From positions 16,734,698-16,798,697 of the forward strand of contig OZ037765.1 of assembly GCA_964035545.1 (NCBI GenBank): 64,000 nucleotides of DNA, read 5' to 3'. The translations under genes were made by a program, and so were the position numbers. Source of the DNA: Bugula neritina. Lineage: Eukaryota; Bryozoa; Gymnolaemata; Cheilostomatida; Bugulidae. Of the stretch, positions 45,240-59,600 are shown piece after piece. Below the pieces are notes generated by a model. The model worked only from the letters and a program-made list of their open reading frames with translations, was not told the origin of the DNA and searched no databases. Positions within the stretch are counted from its first letter, which is position 1. Every line of letters starts with the position of its first letter.

Positions 45240-48200
45240 TTAAAGTTTGAACAGATCTCCGGCTGAAGGCAGTGGGGCGAGACCAGCATCTTTGTCTGGC
45301 AGCATTGAAAAATCAGGTAGACTTTTGATGTGGTGTTCCAGCTCAGTTCTGGCAGCAGCAACATCTTGTAATTTCTGTTTGTATTCCTATCAAAAACATG
45401 CAAATGTTTATTGCCATAAAATATAAACACAAAATGATTTTGATTATAGAAAGTTGAATAACCATCTGTTGATGCAAACCTTACCTACAACAATTTTATG
45501 AGGTCTCCTAAAAGATATGAACTGGTAGCAGGGTACACAGGCTAAGCAAAGTTTTATGCTCACATAAATTAGGCTACTGATAAAATCTAATTCCACCTCT
45601 CACTAGCATGTCCTGATCAGAGGGTGGATACTTGTAATATATTTAGTCATAAATTTGAAGCATATATGCTTTAATAACTTATGACAGCTTAGATTGGACA
45701 CTATCGACATACAAGAGTCATCAGCCCTTGTATTTGTTAATGGAGCCTCTAATAAACAGCAATGAATGCTTATTAGTTTACTAGCATTAATATGTGGGCA
45801 CTTACATATAAAACTGTTACATACATTAAACGTTATGTGTTTATTGCCATCACCAAGCCTCACTTCAAGTTTTGGAATTGAGAAGCTAATACATTCAGCA
45901 AAGAAACGTGGAATGTCAACTTTCACAAAATTTCCAAAATTTTGATAGATAACTTTCATGCAGAGCTAAGTTCAGTGACATGTACCTATACTATCAGAAC
46001 TTCATTACACAGAAGTTGTATTAACCCTTTTAAAATTGATAAACCTGAACTTTAAAATTGACACTAGTATCTTTTAATCTGGGAAAAACAAAGCCATGGT
46101 TAACTAAATCCAACTATACCTGTGCACATAGTCAAAGACTGGGTTATATTACCTTGCAGTAAGCTAGAAAACAGATAAATTGTGAAGAGCAATAACTGGG
46201 AACTGTTGATGATTGGCAAAATCAGAGAGTTTGAGCTTATGCTTACCTTTAAGCGCTCCTCAGACTCTGCTAGCTTCTCCCGTTGAGAGTTCACAAATGG
46301 TGCCAGAGACCTGAACAGCTTTTTCCTGTCGTTTAACTCCTGAGCCAACCTTTCATTATAATCATTCAGCATTTTACTGGCATCTTCGACTGAGGTAGCC
46401 AACCTTTCTGCCTCTGCTTTGTCTACACAGCAGAATATTCATTAAGATTTGTTAATGATTAGATGGTCTGCACATTGACAAAAGACGCTCTAATGGTTTT
46501 GCATATGTACAATTGTTGAAATTTTAACATAAAATAAATATCTACCTACTCAATTATATATAAATTTGCTTTCTATGACACACAATAAAATTTTCTGCAA
46601 GAAATTGTGTGTGTGATAAAGAAGTTTTTAAAGCTTATGAGGCAAACTTTTTGAGCAACACATCACATAAAATGTATGCTCTCGGGAAACCAGGTCATAT
46701 TATTTAAAAGATGTCATTATAATAACTTTGGGGTTTGGATATATATTAGCACTGCACAACTATACGGCATAACTTCAAACCTGATGAATAAGTAGTTTTT
46801 AAACCTAGAAATTACTGCACTTTCACACACAACAAATTCCAGATATAGACATAAACTATAGTAGTCTACTACCCCACCACCACCAACTATTGTGAGCGAT
46901 TTCACCGATACGAAAAGCCTTTTTTAGATTTCTTTTCATTGTAAAATCTTTCTAGATGGCATCATCCTACATTGTCATGGCACTATGAGATTTTTATGCA
47001 AGAACTCGAGACCAACTACCTTTAATCTTTTTTAAAGCTGATGCATCTGAAACAGTCTGTGGAAGTCCTGCAATTTTCTGTCGTATTTCAGCATCACTTG
47101 AAGCTGACTCTATTAGACTAGTGATTAGTTTGACCATATCATCTGACTACAATATTAATAAGACATGTGGACTTGATATTCTCTAACACTTAATGGCACT
47201 AAATCTTTCGCTTAACACTGATGTTGCTACACAAACAAAATACCAAAGTACCATTTAGGTGTCAATTTGAACAAAAATTAAAGCACTAACTTCTCTCGCC
47301 AACTTCATAGCAACTCAAGAACAGGAAACAAATTGTGAGAAAGATTATTGCAAAGAAAATATACAATATATTCATCATTTATAAAAGTATTGATTATAGC
47401 GGAAGGGGTTGTGCAATGCAAATTTCATTTAAAAGAGCAGAGTGCAACCGTCAAATGCAAGATTTACAAACTAAATTTAAAAATGTTGACACTAACATCA
47501 GGAACTTCATCAGAATTTTCATCCGGAGAATCTTTAGCAAGCTGCTCTTGTAATGCCAGCTTCACATCTTCAATTCTCTTTTTCTTACTCACAGGAACTG
47601 CACCTCCTGCGAAATTAGACTCCACAAGTTTCAGTAAATAAATATCTCCTTCTTATATTTGTTTAATATGACTATAGCATGCTTAGCACCTCTAATAAAA
47701 CCAGTTGTGAAAATTTTTTATGCGAAAATGTCTGAGGACTTATGAAAATTGTTTAAACAAGTTGTTTTGAACCTTACCTACTAATTGCGCAAAAACTTTA
47801 AAAATACAAAGGTTACAATGATTCACTAGCTATACGCATTTTAGGTGTTACATACTGCTATAAGCATATGCACCAACAAAGGATTTTATTTTCATCATAC
47901 ATCCAAGTAAATTTTGTGGTAAAATATGTTTAATATTTGCAAGTGTTAAAATATAGACTTCAATTTGACAAAAATAAAACAGAACTAACATTTAATCTTA
48001 ACACTAATTACTCATTCCAAAGGCCCTTTCGTACATGAACTGGCATACCTATAACTTGTCTGAGACTGCTTAGTATGTTTGAGTCAAATATTTTGCGCTC
48101 CTCCCAAATGCCAACAATTCTCATCAACTTTTGAATAGTTTGTTCATCTGTTTCACTAAAACATGTCACACAGAGTAGCAACATGCACACGTGCATCAAA

Positions 48201-49730
48201 CTTTAATCTTCTCATCTAAATGTAATCAACTTGCAGATTAAAAGATGTATTTCACTTTATACTGTTTCAACAATCAAATTATCGTTAAGATTTTTTTCAC
48301 CACCATCTGCACTTAGCTGTGAGCACTATAGCAAAAGTTTGTGATATTTTAACACTTATGACTATAGCCAAAAAATCAGTATGATTTAATATATACAACA
48401 AATATATAAATAAATAAATATTATAGTCAGATTAAAGTCACAGCAAGTCTATTCAGACCAATGACAAATCAATCCAAACCATGGTTCAAACAAATAGTTA
48501 AGTTCAAATCAAGTATTGACGTGAATTGACTCGAGTTAATTTCAACCGGCTTGCAAGCACTTGATCAGGGTGGTATATATAATGTATCCTTAAAAATATT
48601 ACCCAAAATCAATTGAAACTGCGAATTTTTAGTGTCTTAAATAGAACAAAATTGGACAAAATTATACAATAAAACAGATAAAATTGTTACTCCAAATGGC
48701 AAAGTTAAAAAAGAGAATGATTCATGCTTAGTCCTGTTCATGCTTCATAACTAGATAATTTTACAATTCATTACACTTTTTATAAGGAGAATGCTAGATG
48801 CAAATAGCTAGAATGACATATATATGGAAAAGTCTTACAGCTGAGGAGTAACATGTGATACTACATTTCTCATAATAAATAACTATTATCATTGCATGAA
48901 TATCAAATATGAATATGCTCACATAGCTGTATGCTTGAATGCATCTGGTAAGACTTCACCAAATTTATTAGATAGTGTAGAGCCACCTTTCTTTCTCCCA
49001 TTCTGGAGCACATCATTTGCAAGATATATAAATGTCAGTTTTCTTTGGCGACTAGCTAAAACATTGGGAGCATATAATTTGGTGACATAAAAAAAATGAA
49101 GCTTCTGTAGTTGATTTGCATTTAAGCGAGATTGCTGACTGTGATTGTTGAAATGAAAGAAAATATTGATAATATATCTAGGTATATAATTTAGACTACA
49201 CATGATAGAATTATCAATTGCAGTTTTAAACTACTATTTTACTTCACTTGTTACTAGATTTAAATCTGTCAGTTAAATTAAAACCAACAAACATGATTAG
49301 TACACCATTTATTTCTTTACAAGCAATAAAGCATCAAATGGCTGATATACATTCATTTACCAGGTTTAGCCCTTTGAATGATTTTTCAAAACAATCAAAC
49401 ATTACCTTTTTACAATATTCATGTAAATATTTTTGAAACATTCTTTTTCAAGTCAATTAAAAAGTTCATAGGTATTACACTCATGCAGTTTCCAAATAAT
49501 TTCATATGTAATGTTTATCTATAGCTTATGAATAGACATTAAGTATTGTAGTTTGCAAAAATTGCAAAAACTGAACTCTCACCTTTGCGAAGTTCCGTGT
49601 TCCAAATAGTCACGTAAGTATCTACATGCTTTCTGTGGTGAATTAGCCAAAGAGACAAAGTTTGAATGCTTTGTTGAGTGGAGTTCAACTCTGCAAGTTT
49701 CCCCCTGAAACTTTGGTCTGTAAATGCCAT
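45240..49730 (-). CDS. RPRD1: RPRD1-type RNA polymerase II CTD-binding protein (7 exons, complete)
   Basis: Nuclear protein that binds the phosphorylated C-terminal domain of RNA polymerase II and recruits phosphatase activity (family knowledge: RPRD1A/p15RS and RPRD1B/CREPT). Exons in order of transcription: 49730-49583, 49055-48923, 48155-48049, 47606-47497, 47146-47020, 46422-46247, 45386-45240. All are in phase, giving 315 residues (human 312 and 326). The N-terminal CID domain (about 1-130) has QTLSLWLIHHRKH, RKLTFIYLANDVLQN and the IWEERKIF helix. A basic nuclear-signal-like stretch SKKKR follows, then RQKIAGLPQTVSD, and a coiled coil (about 210-290) that dimerises in the family. The C-terminus GLAPLPSAGDLF is nearly identical to vertebrates. 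A single invertebrate copy would be co-orthologous to both vertebrate paralogues; I cannot tell them apart here. Confidence 0.95.
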
Positions 49731-50590
49731 GGGACTTGGTTTATAAATTGCTTCTTTAATAGAAATAAAAACCCATCAACACAACAGTTCACCAGAAGTA
49801 ATATTAATAGCAAGTTACTGTGAGTGAAATTATGATGATACTTTTTGACCATTGACAGCTAAATTGGCGAGTTTAATCAGGTTGAAGTTATTTCTTACTT
49901 AAACAGCAACTTTAACTCATTTTAATTTTAAGAATTTTGTTAAAAGTTCTGCAATTTAAAAAGAAAATTAATTATGGCAGTTTAAAATCCCTGAACATTT
50001 TTTACTTTATTGAAATTATATATAATATATGTATAATATATACAGCTATAGTTATAGTAACTACTTATGAACATCAATCATCAATTGTACAAAAAAATAA
50101 ATAATTAAAACTTTGAGTTTGACAGTTCACAGTTAATACAACGGATGTGGTCATACAGAAAATGCTCATATTATCTATTGAATGCAAAATAAAGTTGACA
50201 ATTTGTAATACAAATTTATTTAGTTTAACAGTTGACTTGATTTAATGTTGAAATATCAAATTAAAGTCTAACACTAATAGTAATAGGCAAGAGTAATTAT
50301 GATATGATTTTCTTTATACTCAATAATTTAAATTTATAATTTTTGACAGCTCTAATAATTATATAAGTGTAAGTAATTATAAATTTTTATCGTAATTGCA
50401 ATATAAATACTATACATGTTCTTATTAATATATGATCAAAACTAGTATATTATTCATATTAATAATAAATATATATCAATATGATCACTTGATGGTAGAT
50501 TAGCAAAAATAATAATCAAAACTGTTAATCATTGTATTTATTACAACTATGATTAGCAATGTCATACCAATGTGAATGTGAACCTGAGTA
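49731..50590. other. intergenic, RPRD1 upstream region
   Basis: Very AT-rich, with no coding segment seen. The RPRD1 promoter should be here, but I found no convincing CpG-rich or TATA signal. Confidence 0.35.
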
Positions 50591-52560
50591 ATAATTCCAA
50601 TGGAGTCATGGAAAAAAACATTCTTATTCTGATAGTTATATAGTAAATAATTGATATTCATAATGATACTAATACACTTTACAGTAATACTGCAATACAA
50701 TAATACTAATAGTGAGACGTGAGTAATACCCACACACCTAGTGGCTACTCAATCTCATAATGATACTGACAGTGATACTTTTACTTTATAGTTTATAGTG
50801 ATAGTCATAGTTGAAGTTTAGCTTTTTTGAAATTGCTGGTAAAATCTAAAAATTCAAAACACTGATGGTGAAAGTGGATATTAAATTTAATAAATAATGA
50901 CATTGATAATTATACTTATCATTATCAGTATGAGTATCACTATCACTATTGGTCTTTCATGGCAAATTCATTGTTATGCTTATACTTATAGTAGCAACTA
51001 GTAATATTATGGCTATGAGTATCATAATTCATTACCATTATGATTACCATATTCAGTCAAACTCATAGTCATACTGAATTTGATTATGATAGTAAATTAA
51101 AATAACTATTACTAATACTAATAGTAATACTATAACTGTATAAGTGTAATGTTATACTATTAGTATTAGTATAACACCAACTGATAGTGTTAGTAACTTT
51201 TAGTATTAGTATTACTATTACTATTAGTAAATTTTAGTTACTGTTAGTAATTACTATTAGTATTAGTAATACTAATTACTCAGTAATACTAACCGCAACG
51301 CTGATGGTGATACTCGTACTCATAGTGATAGTCTACGACTACTGAGTACTGAGTCTGATAGTTAATCTTATACTAATGTAATACTAATAGTAATAGTAAT
51401 AGTAATACTATAGTAATAGTTATACTTATAGTGAGTATGATACCCATACCTATAGTGATACTGATAGTCTGATAGTAGCAATCAGTATCACAATAGCCGT
51501 CACTATGAGTTTGGGTGTGATTATCATGGTGTATTATCGAAATGAAAAATGTTAAATTAACATGTAACCACAGTAATGTAAAACGACTGAGGCGAAATTG
51601 ACCAAATTGGGAGGAAATAGCTTGAAGCAGCGCCAAGTTAGGTGTCACTGAGTGCACTAACTTAGAGTCGCATATCTGGAGTTGGGTGTTTCAGGTTTGA
51701 ACAGCAGTGTGTATACAAATACTGTACTTAGTTACCCCTAACTTAATACTGTTTCTAGCCATAATGTTATACTTCTTTTATAAATTATACATTTCAAGGT
51801 TTGTTACAGTTTATGGGAGCCACCATGGTACGCCATTTATAAATTAGATACGCACTAGGGTCAATGATTATGCCCTTACAGCTGTATTATCGAGTTGTCT
51901 TCTTTACTATCTTGAGCTCACCGAAGTTTATCAATTCTCCTGTCGCTGTAACGAGACATGGTATCATATAGAGTTATCCCACTTAAACATTGCTAACTGT
52001 TGATATGGATGGCTTAGAAAAAATCTATCACGTGACAGCAACATAGAACAGACAGACAAACTAAAGTGGAAGCTTTCAATTCATTTTCATAACACCAAAC
52101 AACCAATTTTTGTATTAGATTTAGTTTCAGCATCTACATAACAAATAATTGTTATTTTCAGAGTCTTACTGATAAAATTAATGCGTATTATAACAAAGTA
52201 AAATTATTTATACTAACACTGATGGTCATATTTATAGTAAATTTAATATTCATACTGATACTATAACTATCAGTATCACATACTCATAGTGATAGTGATA
52301 CTGATACTATCAGTATGAGTATCAGTGATAATAATACTCATAGCTATACTCATAGTTATACATTTACATTCATACTAATACTAATACTGAGTTTGATACT
52401 TATACTCATACTCATAGTGATACTGATATTCGTACTAATACTCATAGTCATACTGATACTCATACTGATAGTCATACTTAGAGTCATAGTGATAGTGTTG
52501 ATGTTAGTGATGCTCGTACTAATACTTAATCCCATCGGGCTTTCATCATAGACCATACTG
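50590..52560. repeat. degenerate hexanucleotide array, consensus ATASTN (S = C/G, N = any)
   Basis: Nearly 2 kb is dominated by 6-nt words of the form ATACTN or ATAGTN. The purest parts are 52235-52520, 51370-51490 and 51100-51260, with unique pieces between (for example about 51540-52190). At 52285 onward the words run ACTCAT, AGTGAT, AGTGAT, ACTGAT (same class, shifted register). Open frames through it encode alternating Leu/Ile/Val on + and Ser/Met/Ile/Thr on -, which confirms the 6-nt period. Bases 3-6 vary while A-T-A and T are kept. The interval 51780-52030 is non-repetitive and contains CpGs; it could be a promoter for AGBL5. Confidence 0.85.
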
Positions 52561-53644
52561 ATTTTCTATAGTGCATAGTCCATAGTCACGAGTGATAGTC
52601 ATGGTGATTCTCACAATGATAAGTCCTAAACTCTGTATTTAGACCTAGACTCAAATTGCAGTGGGGAGAAGTAGGTGTTAATGCTTTCTTCAATTCTGTT
52701 ATATCAATACAGCTATATTTTCAATTTTCTCACAGGTAGAAATATTTGCATAAATTAGAAATTTAACTTGGCGATAATCATAGTGACTGATAACAATTAG
52801 TTGCTAAAACAATTCATAAGCTTCAACATGAACATAAATTTTAAAATGCCTATTACTCTAAGTTTGGTGTATGGCTTTACTTTAATTTTGTGCTGGCTCT
52901 ATATCACTATAATTTACCTCATAAAATAAAGATTTAAATCTGAAACACTCACCATCACCTTACAGTGTAAATACAGATGTGCTTACTTGGCCTCAATCTA
53001 AGTTACCTTATACCATAAAACAGGATGCCTTGTAATAAGTTTTATGCTGGAGGAGCAATTAACATGGTAATTCTTTTTATGCAGCTTCATGGCTTTATGG
53101 TTTCTGCTGCTAATCACTCATAGCCCCAGATAATGATCTGATGTGTGACTTTGTTTGGGAATATTTTCATCAACAAATATTTTCTGTAGGATTATTGGCT
53201 ATCTCTCAATAGTGTAAGTACTAGTCAGATTTTTATTTTATTTATCATTTGTTTTATACATATTTTGGAAGAAAAATTTGCTGCTCACTATTAAACTTGA
53301 AAAATACTGTAACTAGCAAGCCCTTAATTATAATGATCTTAGCTGCATTGATTTTACCATCATTGTTAATAAACAATTACTCATGACAGTGAAATGGGTC
53401 TTTGAGTAAGTATAAGTTGTTACTAGTGTACTATTTGCTAAATTAGAGAGGTGGAATCTGCTGAAAAATCTTTACCATTAAGGGTGTTGACAAAGATGAC
53501 TTTTAAAATTGCTAGATTTTTATGTTACTCACAAACGTTTTGCTGAAATAGTTTAATGAATCAGGAGTAGACACATATGATGAACAGTCTGGCTTTATGA
53601 AATGTTTTTCTATAGGAGTGTAGTATTTTTAGGAAGGGTTGATA
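52561..53644. other. intergenic / 5' flank of AGBL5
   Basis: No coding segment is supported. A 3' splice site (gtatttttag) 12 nt before the AGBL5 ATG implies a non-coding exon somewhere upstream. Confidence 0.4.
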
Positions 53645-56600
53645 ATGGATTCAGAGAAAGGGCATAGCCCAGAGTTATTTGGATCATGTGAAAGTCCAGT
53701 GGCTAGAGAAACATGTGGTATTGCGGAGGAGAATTCAATCACTAACGGTTCTGATAATACCGGAGGTATTCAGATAATTTCAGTCAAAACTCATTAGTGT
53801 GTGTTATTAGATAAATATAGTATGTACACATGTGTAATATACTATAGTGTCAACAACTGAATGAATTGTAGTATAATTTGTCTTAAAATAATAATTACTG
53901 GTTTAGATGACATAGTATAAAAATTTTTTGGTATTGTTGTACTATATAAATTGTTAAGAAGATAGCAAGCTATATATGATCACCATGATATTTGATTGTC
54001 ATTATAATTCCATTTACTTTATTACAAAAATATTGACATTTTAACAATTTAATCCTTTTAAAACGAACATGCTTGAAAAGCATAATAATGATTATATACT
54101 AGTTACTAGTTACATGTCATTTAAAGTTCTGTAAGTGATAACTTAATCAGTTGTATTATCTCTACATAACTTTAGATATTATGCAACTGGGATATTTTCA
54201 AAACTGGAAGTTATTGCTCGAAGTTTTTACTGTATTGTTACACATTTTCACTTTACCAATCTAGATGGCTATAAAATAAATAGCAATTTACCATTGTGTT
54301 TATTTTTTATAAATTCTGCTTTGTTTATAGAATCGGTTTACCTTCCACTAAAAGGAGATGAGTTTCGGTTTGGTAACATGTTATTTACATCAAAATTTGA
54401 CTCGGGTAATTTACAGCATGTGGAAAAGGTGGCAAAAGATCAACAAACTCTCATTGATAGTAAGTAGGTCCATCGTGCCCTTAATTTCAACTTAGTAGCC
54501 TGGTACGTTATTACTTATTTTTTAGGTTAATTTAAAAGTAATGGTTGAATTATTATGTGTATGTGGTAAAACTGTACCAGGGTATTTTTGCAGACATGTA
54601 ATTTTCAATTGCATTTTTTGAACACCTAGTTTAAAAATTTTAAAAAGTCAACCCAACACTCATAAATTAAAGATATTAAATAAAATAATGTGCATAATAC
54701 AAGTTACACAGTTACTTTATAGAAGCATGCATTTTGCCTTTGAACTTACAGAATTTTATATAGGTTATATTGGTGATATTTTAGAGTTGTTACATACCCC
54801 TGGTTGGCCGAAATTTTGCATCATCTATTACATTAGTCTGCTTTTGTTTCCACTTCTCTCGTATACACTCTCTAATTTGATGGTAGCACTTCTTCACCCA
54901 TTATTGGCCTCTACATTATATAACCTTACAAACACCTCCTCTCTCAGCCTATTCAAAATTGCAACTCTGTCTCTATCAGTGGTTAGCCCATTTACTACAG
55001 CTAGATTCTCATACTGATTGTAAAACCCTCATATGATTTTCCTACATCTGGTACCAGTATCACTTGCCTTTTTGCCCTCAACAATGTATAAACTTTAAAG
55101 TAATCTATTGTAATTGCTTAAACGCTTAATTTTTTAGCAGAAGTTAAAAATAATTGTTTGCGTTTCTATTTTGATCTTACTTGTTGACAATATTTTTATA
55201 TTTAATATAAAAATTATTTAGAAAAAAAATGAAAGTTAAGCTATTGGTAATACTAAAGATAATTAATTTTTTTAACCCAATGAATGTCATATGTCTTTAC
55301 CTGTTTAAGGAATTTTATGTTTGATAGAACCCGGATATTTAGATCCGGTTGCTGATGTTGAATTCAATGTATGGACTAGACCAGATTGTCATGGAAGCCC
55401 TTATGAAAACGGAAACAGGTAGAATGACTCTATTATTCCTACATTTGATTGCACAAATCCTCCATGAGCAACAACTGTAGAAACTGAAACTTGAACTTGG
55501 TGCAAGATTTCGATTTGTTTTACAGTGAGTTTGTGCATTTGTTGGCTTAAATGATTCATTAACTGAACTGTTTTTACAGATCATGGTTTTACTTTGGAGT
55601 GCGTGGATATACACCTGGAAGGCTAATGAAAATAAATATAATGAATATGAATAGACAGAGTAAGCTCTACTCGCAAGGCTACAGCCCTATCTACAAAGTT
55701 TTGCCCCATAAACCACACTGGGACAGAATTAAAGAGAGGTGTAGTTTTGAGGTACAATTCTCTTTCTTTCTGTTCATCTATGTATGTCTATTAAAATGGT
55801 TTAATATAAAATATGCTAATGATATTATTGCTTCAACTCCTGTGTTACATAAAAGACTATTTTGGCATGACTATAATTTGATATAATTTACCCTTTTCTA
55901 TTCAGTGTGTAGGAACTGACTTTGTGCTGTCATTTTACTACCGATTTGGAGAGAGCAGAGGCAGCACTGTCTACTTTGCGTTCTGTTATCCCTGGTCCTA
56001 CACCGAGACACAGCAGCAGCTTCGGCAGCTTGATGAGCAGTTTCTAGACGCAGATAGCTTAGAAAATAGGTCAGTTTTGTTATGATGCAGCTTTTACTTG
56101 AACAAGTCGATTGCCATATTGTGTCATACTATTGTGTCGTACTCTTGTGTTGTACTCTTGTGTTTTAGTGACTTATTGCAACTGCAGAACTAGATCAGCA
56201 ACTACTTATACTCCCTTACTGTTCTAATTATGCAATGTTAGAAAATTTGTGGGTAGCCTACTTATGCTCCTTTAAGATTATAATAAGATTTTAAATTTTG
56301 CAGTCGTTTTGCGGTAGAGTTGCACAACTATTATGTTAACTGTAGAAGTGACAAAGACATATACTACCACAGAGAATTACTCTGCCACTCACTAGATGGA
56401 CTAAATGTTGATTTGCTTACTATTTCCTCTTACCATGGCATCACAAACCAACGAGAGCCACGATTTGATTCTCAACTATTTCCAGATGTTTCTAAGCCCC
56501 GGTGCAAAAATTTCTTTGGGAAAAAAGTATGTGAAATCATTTTTTAACCCAATTTTTATGCAGCATTTAATTTGCATCTTCAATTCTAACAATCTTGATA

Positions 56601-59600
56601 ATTTGTTTAAGAGCATCAGATTTTACTGACCATTTTGGGTGTTTTATAATTTCTATCATTTTCAAGGATGTTCTTACTTGTCTATGTTAATTTTATACAC
56701 TTACATTTCTTGCATTATCTACACTTTCATACACGTGCAGTAATAATATATTCCTTCTATTTTGCATTTTATATAGTATTATCTGTTTTAGGACAATCGC
56801 ATCAATTTATTTACAGTATTTTTCTGTTTTGCAGGTGTTTTTCTTGACGAGCCGTGTGCACCCTGGTGAATCCCCTGCTAGTTCAGTATTCAATGGTTTC
56901 CTCTCCTTTATATTACGATCTGATGATAAAAGAGCAATTCAACTTCGTAGACAATATGTATTTAAACTGATCCCTTTGCTCAACCCTGATGGTGTGGTTA
57001 GAGGTCATTACAGAACTGACTCGAGAGGCATCAACCTCAACAGAGTGTATCTGGATCCTGTCTTTGATCTCTACCCATCTATATATGCTGCAAAGTCTCT
57101 TCTAGTCTTTCATCATATTAACAATTCACCAACTCGTTCTGTTTACATTCCCAAAATGGAGGTTATATTTAGAGAACTGTCAAAAATCAAGACAGCGGAG
57201 TCTTGCAATGAGTCGAAAGGTTCATTAATAGCTGTTGAAGGGGCGGTGAGCTCAAATGGCGTGGTGAGTGCAGATGTGGCGTCTTCACCTTGTCTGGCTA
57301 ATGGCATTGTAGAAAGTGAGCGCAATTCAAGTGGACATGTCAGCAGAAGTAACTCCTCCGTTCACACTGCTGCCGACGTACTTGTTGACATTGAAAATGG
57401 CGATGAGCCTGAGGCTGGTCTCCTGTCAGGTAACTCGATTAGTGTTGGTATGTTTAGCAGATAGAGTCTGTTAGAACTCGCACTAAGAGCTCGCTACACA
57501 GTGTGCAGTTGCCTGTATACTTGTACAACTCAATCTTTCATTTATTATTTTGATTATTAAGCAGTTTCCACGACGATAATTTGCATTTTAAACATATTTT
57601 CAAACCTGATGATGTGTTTTTATCATTATTTTACAAAAGCACAGAACTCAAATTATATAAAAAGTAATAATTAAAAAGACTTAATGTTGACAATCAATCA
57701 AAGCTTTATTGTTCAATTAAAAATACAAGTAAAGGTAGTTTAAAAAAAATTTATTTGGTTCCACTTGAGTTTTTCTGAGAGTTGTAGCCTTTTTTGAATG
57801 TGCATTTCATTGTTTCTTCTTTGCTTACTATTAAACTTACAAATGTTGTTTTGTGTAAGAGCATACTTTTAATTAGTTGTTTAGGACCATTCTATTTTTA
57901 GAGTGATATATTTTAGTGTTAGTAAATATTTGTCAAGCTGTTCTGTACTCAAGCTATTTGTAATTCAGATTCACCGAGGAGTGGGACAGAACATCTGAAC
58001 CATCCAAGGTTGCGTTTAATCCCGCCCAGTGAAAGTGGTATCACCTTCTATGTTGATCTGCATGGACATGCATCTAAGAGAGGGTGTTTTATGTATGGTA
58101 ATCACTTTCTGGATGAAGATAGTGCGGTAAGTATTTGTTGTATTTCATCTTTTTAAATCACATTCTTTAAGGTTTATTATTGTATCTGATACTTCTTTAA
58201 CACTTTCTCCGTGAAGCCATCCTTATACCATCAACTAGCTTATTTACACTAGCTTCATACACTGCATCAAATATTATCTAATATGATATTTTCATAAACA
58301 TTTTCTTGTTTTTACACGTGTATTTGGTAAACTACTATATATTAAACATCCACATGTTTTGCTCCTCAGTTGATAAATACATCAGAGAAAGTTAAGTCTA
58401 AGTAATGGTCCGCTAAGTTTATAAGTCAATTCAAGCCTTTTCCTGGAAAAACCTTAAAAGCCACTCTCAGGATAAGTCCATCTGCCTGCTTCATTTTCAT
58501 GACATGGCTGTGTTGTATAGTTCGACTGTTCTTATTCAAAACAACAAGCTCATGGGTCAACTTATATCTACATAGCACAGAGAGTATGATGAATGCTCTC
58601 CTTTCATCACGTGTCTTGTCACAGTCTTGGTCTCCATCTCTGATTGACTCTTTTAAATAAATGATTTAAGTTTCAAATTAGCTTCTATTACATTTGTAAT
58701 ACTCTTGTTAATATTATACCTGGGTTTTTCTATATAAGGTATAATATATAGAAAAACCCAGTTGGTAAACTCCAACTCTTATGCTCACAATAAAGCATGA
58801 GAAACTTCGCTTGGATTATACCCATTAGATTAGAGTTATGTTGCACCCAAAGGCTAGATAATGGGTTAAGGCTTCAGCTAGTAAAACCGTAACATATCAT
58901 TTAAAGATGAAAAACTCACATGTCTTAAATTTTTCAACCTACTTCATTGCAAAACCTGTGTTTTGCAATCGTTGCAGAGTAGTTATATCCTAGAAGTCTT
59001 GAATATTTGTGTGTATGAAAGTTATGCAAAATATCATAACAAATTTCACAGATACTTCATTGGCTTGAATTTATTCTTGAAGTTCTACTGACTACAAATT
59101 TTTATCTAAATTTAGGTGCTCAATCTTCTTTTCCCAAAGTTGATATCAATGAATAGTGCTCATTTTGATTATGGTGGGTGCAACTTCACCGAAAAAAACA
59201 TGTATACCAAAGACAAGAAAGACGGGCACTCTAAGGAAGGAAGTGGCAGAGTTGCTATACATAAGTCTATAGGCATTATTCACAGGTACCTGGGTTATGT
59301 CATTTCATTGAAGCTTAATATGCACCTAGATCTTAGCACAGTCATGTTATAAACTATATGTTGTTATACAACACACATCTCAACCTGACAGCAAGTAGTG
59401 CTTTTGATAGTTTTCTTGATATTAAGCATATTATTAGCGCTTCAGTCTTCATAAAGATTGCAGCGTGTTGTGTTATGTGATAGATCAAAAGTTGACTGGG
59501 TATTAAATTGATTTATTTTAGCACAACAAGTGTCCAGCTAAGTAGCACATAAACTATTTATATAGCTACATTGTATTTGTCTCATATGTTTTGCTGATAG

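Noticed and set aside
51373-52556. Hydrophobic Leu/Ile/Val frames that look like membrane proteins, and Ser/Met/Ile frames opposite
   Set aside because: They arise from the 6-nt repeat, which yields alternating dipeptides on either strand.
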